Notes under the pieces: generated by a model
The model's database searches: none
What the model was told of the DNA's origin: nothing
The model's input: the letters and a program-made list of their open reading frames with translations, nothing else
Position numbers and translations under genes: made by a program
Assembly: GCF_001274725.1 (NCBI RefSeq)
Contig: NZ_LGUF01000007.1
Span: forward strand, 1,285,746-1,324,320
Source of the DNA: Sporosarcina globispora
Lineage (GTDB): Bacteria > Bacillota > Bacilli > Bacillales > Cytobacillaceae
Length of the DNA: 38,575 nt
Reading direction: 5' to 3'
Shown: positions 32,899 through 38,575 of the stretch, piece after piece
Position numbering within the stretch: position 1 is the stretch's first letter
Layout: every line of letters starts with the position of its first letter

Positions 32899-33297
32899 AT
32901 GTCTGAGAAAATCGAAGTAGGCAGTGTTATTACAGGAAAGGTAACAGGTATTCAGCCATATGGTGCGTTCGTGGCATTAGATGAGAATACTCAGGGATTA
33001 GTACACATTTCCGAAGTAACTCATGGTTTTGTAAAAGATATCAATGAGCATCTTAAAGTGGGCGATGAAGTAAAAGTGAAGGTACTTTCTGTTGACGAAG
33101 CAGCGGGTAAAATCGGCCTATCAATCCGTGCTACAGAAGAGGCTCCACAAGCAGAAGCGAAAGCTAGAAAGCCTCGCAAACGCCAGGCAGCTCCAATCAA
33201 AATGGAAGACGAATCTGCACAGGGATTCAACACACTTAAGGATAAGCTTCAAGAGTGGATTGATCAGTCTCAGCGCGAGGATCTAATCAAGAAGTAA
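32899..33297 (+). CDS. yugI: S1 RNA-binding domain protein YugI (general stress protein 13)
   Basis: 132 residues. One S1 domain (residues about 5-75: VGSVITGKVTGIQPYGAFVA, LVHISEVTHGFVKDI, VGDEVKVKVLSVD), then a basic linker (KARKPRKRQ) and an acidic helical tail. S1 proteins bind RNA and many associate with ribosomes. Its B. subtilis counterpart is annotated as general stress protein 13. ATG at 32899 with AGGAG 7 nt upstream. Follows alaT as in B. subtilis. Confidence 0.92.
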   Translation: MSEKIEVGSVITGKVTGIQPYGAFVALDENTQGLVHISEVTHGFVKDINEHLKVGDEVKVKVLSVDEAAGKIGLSIRATEEAPQAEAKARKPRKRQAAPIKMEDESAQGFNTLKDKLQEWIDQSQREDLIKK

Positions 33298-33307
33298 GAA
33301 AATGTTA

Positions 33308-33333
33308 AACCGGGTTAACTTGCCCGGTTTTTT
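33308..33333 (+). terminator. Terminator of yugI
   Basis: AACCGGG / CCCGGTT perfect stem with an 8-nt loop, then a T run. Confidence 0.87.
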
Positions 33334-33345
33334 ATTTTACTCAAG

Positions 33346-33404
33346 TGCAAAAATTATTTGCGGACTCATGCAAAATGAGCGAGCGCTCGACAAATTATTT
33401 TGCG
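33346..33404. promoter_or_regulatory. Paired upstream activating sites of nhaC (candidate RocR-like sites)
   Basis: Two imperfect inverted repeats: TGCAAAAATTATTTGCG (33346-33362, arms GCAAA / TTTGC) and CAAATTATTTTGC (33391-33403). Their centres are about 42 bp apart. Between them is a perfect palindrome CGAGCGCTCG (33380-33389), and GCAAAAT (33370-33376) pairs with ATTTTGC (33397-33403). The motif resembles the pair before rocA. Confidence 0.6.
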
Positions 33405-33480
33405 TACTTAATTGAATAAAAGATAGCTGAAAATCATTTTTATAGCATAAATAATCTGAAAAATGTTGGAATTTGATATC

Positions 33481-33497
33481 TTGGCATTAATCTTGCA
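33481..33497 (+). promoter_or_regulatory. Sigma-54 (-24/-12) promoter of nhaC
   Basis: TTGGCATTAATCTTGCA fits the SigL consensus TTGGCAC-N5-TTGCA with one mismatch. GG at 33483-33484 and GC at 33495-33496 have canonical spacing. It lies 46 bp before the nhaC start. Confidence 0.85.
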
Positions 33498-33542
33498 ATA
33501 GATAAACCAACAGATATTGCAACTTTAAAAGGAGGAACATAC

Positions 33543-34967
33543 ATGCAAGAAACAGGAAAGAGAATTCCTTTCTGGTTTTCAGTGCTGCCGCTGCTGGTGA
33601 TGATTGCAGCCATGATTATTACAATTGTTAAGTTTGAGGGAAGTCCTCATGTGCCTTTAATTACCGGAACAATTGTATCCGCTTTCATCGCTTGGCGTTT
33701 TGGCTATAAGTGGAATGATATTGAGGAAGGCTTTTATAAAGGCATAAAGTTAGCGCTGCCGGCTATTCTAATTATCATAATGGTAGGCTTGACTATTGGC
33801 TCCTGGATTGGCGGGGGTATTGTAGCGACCATGGTCTATTACGGATTAAAACTGATGACGCCATCCATGTTTTTAGTCTCAATCTGTATTATTTGTGCCA
33901 TTGTCACTCTGGCAATTGGAAGCTCCTGGTCTACTATGGGAACGATTGGCGTTGCTGGTATGGGAATTGGGATCAGCATGGGCATCCCGGCTCCGATGGT
34001 AGCAGGAGCTATTATCTCAGGAGCGTATTTTGGAGATAAAATGTCTCCGCTGTCAGATACTACTAATCTTGCTGCGGGAATTACAGGGACAGATCTTTTT
34101 GAGCATATAAGACATATGTTTTACACCACCCTCCCTGCCCTTGCCATAGCCATTATTGCTTATTGGCTCTTGGGAAGGCAATTTGGCGGAGATGATTTGA
34201 ATAATGAAAAAATTATTGACGTAATGAATGTTCTATCAGAGAACTTTGTGGTCTCTCCGTGGCTTTTATTGGTCCCTGTAATTGTTATTGGATTAGTGGC
34301 AAAAAAAGTGCCTGCACTGCCTGCGCTTGCGGTTGGGGTTTTCCTTGGCTGGCTTTGCCATATCTTTGTTCAGGGCGGTGCTGTCGGGGATGCCGTCAAT
34401 ACCCTCCAGGGCGGATTTACAATTGAATCCGGGAACACGATGGTGGACGAGCTTTTTAATAGAGGCGGCATTGACGATATGATGTACACTGTGTCCCTTA
34501 CGATTGTAGCGATGGCTTTTGGCGGGGTTATGGAGCAGACCGGCATGTTAAAAGCCATTGTCGAACAGATCCTTAAATTGGCCCGATCTGCAAGAAGCTT
34601 AGTAGCAACTACCGTGCTATCATCCTTCTTTACTAATGTGGCTGCCGCAGAGCAGTATATTTCCATTCTGCTGCCGGGCAGAATGTATACTCAGGCATTT
34701 AAGGATAAAAATCTGCAATCCAAAAACCTTTCACGTGCACTTGAAGATGGAGGAACGGTTACTTCAGTTTTTGTACCTTGGAATACTTGTTCAGTGTTTA
34801 TTATGTCTACATTGGCCGTTCATCCATTTGAATATGCGCCATATGCGATTTTAAATTTCACTGTGCCGATCCTGGCTATTATCTTTGCCATGCTTGGATT
34901 CAAAATTACTTTTATGAGTGATCATGAGCGAAAAGAAATGGAAGAAAGAGATCAAAAGGCATCTTAA
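33543..34967 (+). CDS. nhaC: NhaC-family Na+/H+ antiporter-type transporter
   Basis: 474 residues, about 11-12 membrane segments, with NhaC hallmarks: GSSWSTMGTIGVAGMGIG near residue 123, ISGAYFGDKMSPLSDTTNLA (residues about 159-178) and FFTNVAAAEQYISILLPGRM. Family members exchange Na+ for protons; others are malate/lactate or amino-acid antiporters. It has a sigma-54 promoter and upstream sites like those before rocA, so its physiological substrate may be linked to arginine/ornithine/proline breakdown. AAAAGGAGG precedes the ATG. Confidence 0.9.
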   Translation: MQETGKRIPFWFSVLPLLVMIAAMIITIVKFEGSPHVPLITGTIVSAFIAWRFGYKWNDIEEGFYKGIKLALPAILIIIMVGLTIGSWIGGGIVATMVYYGLKLMTPSMFLVSICIICAIVTLAIGSSWSTMGTIGVAGMGIGISMGIPAPMVAGAIISGAYFGDKMSPLSDTTNLAAGITGTDLFEHIRHMFYTTLPALAIAIIAYWLLGRQFGGDDLNNEKIIDVMNVLSENFVVSPWLLLVPVIVIGLVAKKVPALPALAVGVFLGWLCHIFVQGGAVGDAVNTLQGGFTIESGNTMVDELFNRGGIDDMMYTVSLTIVAMAFGGVMEQTGMLKAIVEQILKLARSARSLVATTVLSSFFTNVAAAEQYISILLPGRMYTQAFKDKNLQSKNLSRALEDGGTVTSVFVPWNTCSVFIMSTLAVHPFEYAPYAILNFTVPILAIIFAMLGFKITFMSDHERKEMEERDQKAS

Positions 34968-34973
34968 ATTTCT

Positions 34974-35001
34974 GGCTTCGGAATTTCCGGAGTCTTTTTT
35001 G
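34974..35001 (+). terminator. Terminator of nhaC
   Basis: GGCTTCGG / CCGGAGTC stem with G:T pairs and a 5-nt loop, then TTTTTTG. Confidence 0.72.
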
Positions 35002-35104
35002 TTTTATTGAAAAATAAATGGGTAAATACAATGAAATCTGTAAAATTATGAATAGAGACTTTCAGTTAGTCAAAGATTATATTTTGTTGAAAGGAGTGAG
35101 TAAT

Positions 35105-35470
35105 ATGTCAGAACAGACACTTTACGAAAAAGCAGGCGGCAGTGAAGCCATTGAAAAGGTGGTCGATTATTTTTATGAGGAGCTGGTATTGAAGGATCCG
35201 ACCGTCAATCAGTTTTTTGAACATACCGATATGGTCAAGCAGAAACGCCACCAAGCCAAGTTCATCAGCTATGCTTTAGGCGGGCCAAATCAATATTCAG
35301 GCAAGTCCATGGCAAAAGCACATGAAGGCATGAATCTTCAGCCTGAACATTTTAACGCTATAGCCAAGCATTTGCATGATGCACTGGCACACTTTGGTGT
35401 GAGTGAAAGGGATATTGACGAAGCCTTGACTCGCGTTGCAGCGCTTCGGGACGATATTCTATACAAATAA
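35105..35470 (+). CDS. Truncated hemoglobin (group I-like)
   Basis: 121 residues. TLYEKAGGSEAIEKVVDYFY (B10 Tyr region), KRHQAKFISYALGG and AKAHEGMNLQPEHFNAIAKH, where the His of KAHEGM is the probable proximal (F8) haem ligand. Such globins bind O2/NO and often protect against nitrosative stress. ATG at 35105 with AAAGGAGTGAG upstream; the longer frame from 35018 is not supported. Monocistronic, with a strong terminator. Confidence 0.92.
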   Translation: MSEQTLYEKAGGSEAIEKVVDYFYEELVLKDPTVNQFFEHTDMVKQKRHQAKFISYALGGPNQYSGKSMAKAHEGMNLQPEHFNAIAKHLHDALAHFGVSERDIDEALTRVAALRDDILYK

Positions 35471-35499
35471 GCTCCCCCGGGGGGAGCTTTTCGTTTTTT
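35469..35499 (+). terminator. Terminator of the truncated hemoglobin gene
   Basis: AAGCTCCCCC / GGGGGAGCTT with essentially no loop in DNA (loop formed in RNA by opening central GC), then TTTTCGTTTTTT. Confidence 0.82.
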
Positions 35500-35569
35500 A
35501 ACCGCGAAATTATGAATATAATCGCGAAACTCCAATTTTATCCGCGAAATTTTTTAGTATATCTGCGAA
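35500..35569. repeat. Four imperfect 20-21-bp tandem repeats
   Basis: Core (C/T)GCGAA at 35503, 35523, 35543 and 35564 (period 20, 20, 21), each followed by A/T-rich spacer. Period is not a multiple of three, so it is non-coding. It lies directly after the hemoglobin terminator and before the convergent end of the activator gene. Confidence 0.7.
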
Positions 35570-35598
35570 CCAATTATTCGCATGATAGTCACTCAGCA

Positions 35599-37023
35599 TC
35601 AATCAGCTGTTTCTTTCTTAACTCCGTATTTCCTCAGCCGGTATTGCAGGTTTTGCCGGCTCATGCCAAGGGATTTTGCGGCTTGGGTTATATTGTTCTC
35701 ATGATGTTTAAGGACCTTCTTTAAATAGTAGGTTTCAGCTTCCTGTATATATTGTTCGAGTGTTTTAATTGGCTTGTTTTTCTGAATAAGCAAATCCTCC
35801 AAATGACAAGTTTCGCTCGGCTCCTCCTTGAATTGGGGCTTATTCCGGAAGTGAAGAGGCAAATGCACATAGCTGATCGCTTCTTCCTGTTCGATCAGAT
35901 TCATGGCTCCTTCAATAATATGCTCCAATTCCCGGACATTGCCGGGCCAATCGTATTGCTCGAATTTGCTCATTACTTCTTCATCGATTTCCGCTACATT
36001 CATTCCAAAGAGCTGATTGTATTTTTCGATAAAGAATTGTGCAAGATCCTGGATATCTTTTCTTCTCTCACGCAAAGGCGGAATGAAAAGGGAAACGACA
36101 CTCAGCCTGTAGTATAAGTCTTTTCGCATCCGGCCTTCTGAGATGGCATCAATCGGGTCTTCGTTAATGGTTGCTATAATTCTGATATCCACTGTCCGGT
36201 CTTTCGTATCACCGACCCTGCGGACCGTTTTTTCCTGTAAAACTCTCAATAGCTTTGCCTGCAGGGATGGATTAAGGGAATTGATTTCATCAAGCAGCAA
36301 AGTCCCGCCATTTGCCTGTTCAAACAATCCCGGCCTTTCAATGGAGCCTGTAAATGCCCCTTTTTTGGTGCCGAACAGAAGACCCTCTATCAGACTATCT
36401 GGCAGGGCAGCACAATTTTGAGAGATGAATGGCTTCGAAGAGCGGCTGCTGCCATTATGGATGCTTTGGGCAAAGAGCTCTTTTCCTGTGCCGGTCTCCC
36501 CGATTATCAGGACAGAGGAACTCGTCCGGGTTGCTCTTTTGCTTGCTTCAATCACTTCATGAATTTCGTCGCTGCTGCCAATAATACTATCGAAAGTATA
36601 GCGGGTGTCTCCGCGTTTATTCATATTTTCCCTGATCAGTTTTTCGAGTTTGGTCACATCACGGGCGATCTCCATGGCGCCAATCTGATTCCCATCCTCA
36701 ATAATTGGAAAAGTATTATTGATTGTGGTGATTTCCTGTCCCTTATTGTTAAAATACGTTTGTTTGGCATTTTTAATTTTGCTGCCATTTTTGAGCGCCT
36801 GAAGTAAGGTGCTGTCTTCGTCCTGGCTGAAAGAAAATACATCCAGCAGATTTTTATCCAATACATCTTCATAATCCATGCCTTCTATTTGGGCCATTTT
36901 TTTATTGTAGAATGTTGTTCTTCCTTCCTCATTCACTACATGGACTCCAACATCAATTTCATCTAATATCCGCTGAAAGATCTTGTTTTTCAATTGGAGC
37001 TTTTCAAATTCCGTGTGATTCAT
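35599..37023 (-). CDS. Sigma-54-dependent activator, RocR-like bEBP
   Basis: 474 residues. N-terminal PAS domain (about residues 15-125: VGVHVVNEEGRTTFYN). AAA+ domain with Walker A GETGTGKE (175-182), GAFTGS (222-227) and Walker B TLLLDEI (241-247). A Fis-type helix-turn-helix is at the C-terminus (NNITQAAKSLGMSRQNLQYR). Size, domain order and location next to rocA suggest RocR, the ornithine/citrulline-responsive activator of arginine use in B. subtilis. The sigma-54 contact loop is GAFTGS rather than GAFTGA. ATG at 37023 with AAGGAG 6 nt upstream. Divergent from rocA. Confidence 0.9.
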   Translation of the reverse strand: MNHTEFEKLQLKNKIFQRILDEIDVGVHVVNEEGRTTFYNKKMAQIEGMDYEDVLDKNLLDVFSFSQDEDSTLLQALKNGSKIKNAKQTYFNNKGQEITTINNTFPIIEDGNQIGAMEIARDVTKLEKLIRENMNKRGDTRYTFDSIIGSSDEIHEVIEASKRATRTSSSVLIIGETGTGKELFAQSIHNGSSRSSKPFISQNCAALPDSLIEGLLFGTKKGAFTGSIERPGLFEQANGGTLLLDEINSLNPSLQAKLLRVLQEKTVRRVGDTKDRTVDIRIIATINEDPIDAISEGRMRKDLYYRLSVVSLFIPPLRERRKDIQDLAQFFIEKYNQLFGMNVAEIDEEVMSKFEQYDWPGNVRELEHIIEGAMNLIEQEEAISYVHLPLHFRNKPQFKEEPSETCHLEDLLIQKNKPIKTLEQYIQEAETYYLKKVLKHHENNITQAAKSLGMSRQNLQYRLRKYGVKKETAD

Positions 37024-37076
37024 TGTAATCTCCTTCACTCTCCAGTTTATTAAATAGTATATACTTAATTAAAAAA

Positions 37077-37138
37077 GTGCAATGAAAATTTGCGCCAAGA
37101 ACTATTATCAGGTTTAATGGAGCAAAAAAATTTTGCTC
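37077..37138. promoter_or_regulatory. Paired upstream activating sites of rocA
   Basis: GTGCAATGAAAATTTGCGC (37077-37095, imperfect inverted repeat) and a perfect one, GAGCAAAA / TTTTGCTC with 3-nt centre (37120-37138). Centres are about 43 bp apart, and the nearer one is about 51 bp before the -24 GG. The same DNA is the upstream region of the divergent activator gene. Confidence 0.68.
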
Positions 37139-37177
37139 TAAGCTTATGAAAAAAATTCATTTATAAGGTTTTTATAT

Positions 37178-37194
37178 TTGGCACAGTTCTTGCA
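37178..37194 (+). promoter_or_regulatory. Sigma-54 (-24/-12) promoter of rocA
   Basis: TTGGCACAGTTCTTGCA matches the SigL consensus TTGGCAC-N5-TTGCA exactly. GG at 37180-37181 and GC at 37192-37193. About 48 bp before the start codon. Confidence 0.92.
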
Positions 37195-37241
37195 TAATAA
37201 AAGGGTGGATGAAAAACGAATTTATTAAGGGGGATGGAATC

Positions 37242-38575
37242 ATGGTACAACCGTACAAGCATGAGCCTTTCACAAACTTTAAAACAGAAGAAAACCGAGA
37301 AGCATACTTACAGGGATTAAGCACAGTCGAAAGCTATTTAGGCCAAGACTATGACTTATTAATAGGCGGAGAAAGAATCTCCACTGAAGAAAAAATCGTA
37401 TCCATCAATCCTTCTAATAAAGAAGAAGTAGTTGGACGTGTTTCAAAGGCAAACCGCGAGCTTGCGGAAAAAGCGATGCAGGCTGCAGTTGAAGCGTTCA
37501 AAACATGGAGAAAAGTGAAGCCGGAAACACGCGCAGATGTTTTATTCAAAGCTGCTGCGATTATCCGCCGCCGCAAGCATGAGTTTTCTGCCCTTCTAAC
37601 GAAAGAAGCAGGAAAGCCTTGGAACGAGTCAGATGCTGATACTGCGGAAGCAATCGACTTCCTTGAATACTATGCGCGCCAAATTTTAACAATTAAAGAC
37701 GGTGTTCCAGTAAACAGCCGTCCGAATGAATATAACCGTTATGACTACATTCCATTAGGAGTGGGCATCATCATCTCTCCTTGGAATTTCCCGCTTGCAA
37801 TTATGGCCGGCACAACCGTTGCGGCAATTGTGGCAGGAAACACAGTACTATTAAAACCAGCTTCTACAACACCGATTGTGGCTGCGAAATTCGTAGAAGT
37901 GATGGAAGAAGCGGGTCTTCCGAAGGGTGTTCTGAACTTCGTGCCGGGCAGCGGTGCAGAAGTGGGCGACTATTTAGTTGACCATAAAGACACTCGCTTC
38001 ATCTCATTCACAGGTTCACGTGACGTTGGACTTCGCATCAACGAACGCGCGTCCAAGTTAAACGAAGGCCAAATCTGGCTGAAGCGTGTGATCGCAGAAA
38101 TGGGCGGTAAAGACACAATTGTTGTGGACAAAGAAGCAGACCTTGAGCTGGCTGCTACTTCTATCGTGGCTTCTGCATTCGGTTTCTCCGGCCAGAAGTG
38201 CTCTGCATGTTCACGTGCAGTCATTGTAGAAGATGTATACGATCAAGTGTTAAACCGCGTTGTCGAGCTGACAAACAAATTGACACAGGGCAATCCGGAA
38301 GATCAAAGCAACTACATGGGTCCTGTGATTGACCAGGGGGCATTTGATAAGATTATGAGCTACATCGAAATCGGCAAAGAAGAAGGCAAGCTGATGACAG
38401 GCGGAGAGGGAGACAGCTCCAAAGGCTTCTTCATCAAGCCGACTGTATTCGCTGACCTTGCCCCAAATGCACGTTTAATGCAGGAAGAAATCTTTGGGCC
38501 GGTCGTTGGCTTCACAAAAGCAAAAGATTTCGACCATGCGCTTGAAATCGCCAACAACACAGAGTACGGCTTAAC
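37242..38575 (+). CDS. rocA: 1-pyrroline-5-carboxylate dehydrogenase RocA (3' end outside window)
   Basis: About 444 codons of an expected 515. Aldehyde dehydrogenase superfamily: [21 protein letters not shown] near residue 179 (NAD site), FTGSRDVG, the general-base Glu in IAEMGGKD and the catalytic Cys in [10 protein letters not shown] (near residue 320), then [10 protein letters not shown]. Converts pyrroline-5-carboxylate / glutamate semialdehyde to glutamate in arginine, ornithine and proline catabolism. AAGGGGGAT lies before the ATG. A consensus sigma-54 promoter and two activator sites precede it. Confidence 0.95.
   Translation, partial: MVQPYKHEPFTNFKTEENREAYLQGLSTVESYLGQDYDLLIGGERISTEEKIVSINPSNKEEVVGRVSKANRELAEKAMQAAVEAFKTWRKVKPETRADVLFKAAAIIRRRKHEFSALLTKEAGKPWNESDADTAEAIDFLEYYARQILTIKDGVPVNSRPNEYNRYDYIPLGVGIIISPWNFPLAIMAGTTVAAIVAGNTVLLKPASTTPIVAAKFVEVMEEAGLPKGVLNFVPGSGAEVGDYLVDHKDTRFISFTGSRDVGLRINERASKLNEGQIWLKRVIAEMGGKDTIVVDKEADLELAATSIVASAFGFSGQKCSACSRAVIVEDVYDQVLNRVVELTNKLTQGNPEDQSNYMGPVIDQGAFDKIMSYIEIGKEEGKLMTGGEGDSSKGFFIKPTVFADLAPNARLMQEEIFGPVVGFTKAKDFDHALEIANNTEYGL

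Noticed and set aside
37781..37981. 66-codon frame inside rocA
   Set aside because: Shadow of the aldehyde dehydrogenase coding sequence in another frame.

Overview
This window comes from the chromosome of a low-GC, Gram-positive, endospore-forming Bacillaceae member. RacA, KapD, KapB and Bacillus-type ribosome binding sites point there, as do blocks whose gene order matches my memory of Bacillus subtilis: pepA(yuiE)-yuiF-yuiH; yuxO facing mrpABCDEFG; yufK / pbpD / kapD / kapB; and patB-yugE-yugF-alaR-alaT-yugI. A Bacillus firmus / Cytobacillus-like host is my inference and was not tested.

Layout. 1-800: the 5' end of an IS110 recombinase with a structured non-coding end, then a DUF309 gene. 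888-4693: pepA, a YuiF-type Na+/H+ antiporter and a YuiH molybdopterin protein. 4730-6620: racA, a PAP2 phosphatase and a gene-poor stretch holding a possible dehydrogenase relic. 6625-10915: an alanine-use block with an AGCS symporter under a consensus cre site, adeR with a structured leader, and ald. 11015-12830: an IS200-type element next to large modular palindromic repeats that flank a Gly/Pro/Tyr-rich small protein gene. 12832-14867: a possible spore-surface protein, DedA, a small membrane protein and a hotdog thioesterase. 14911-20661: a complete overlapping mrpA-G operon. 21110-27270: small membrane or secreted proteins, a truncated yufK and a pbpD tail, kapD, kapB, a cyclophilin lipoprotein, a Cu/Zn SOD lipoprotein, a PH-domain protein and a NERD protein. 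27260-27797: a hairpin-bearing array of about 52-bp repeats. 27855-33297: patB, yugE, yugF, alaR-alaT, an XRE regulator and yugI. 33481-38575: a sigma-54 regulon with nhaC, a truncated hemoglobin, a RocR-like activator and rocA, which is cut by the window end.

Function. Alanine is handled twice: import and catabolism (AGCS symporter, AdeR, Ald) and synthesis (AlaR, AlaT). Sodium and pH homeostasis is heavily represented (Mrp, YuiF, NhaC). The best regulatory signal is two near-perfect -24/-12 sigma-54 promoters, before nhaC and before rocA. Each is preceded by two GCAAA...TTTGC-like inverted repeats about 42-43 bp apart, and the bEBP gene lies between the two targets. This suggests the NhaC-family transporter belongs to the arginine/ornithine/proline catabolic regulon. 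No tRNA, rRNA, CRISPR array or complete prophage was seen.
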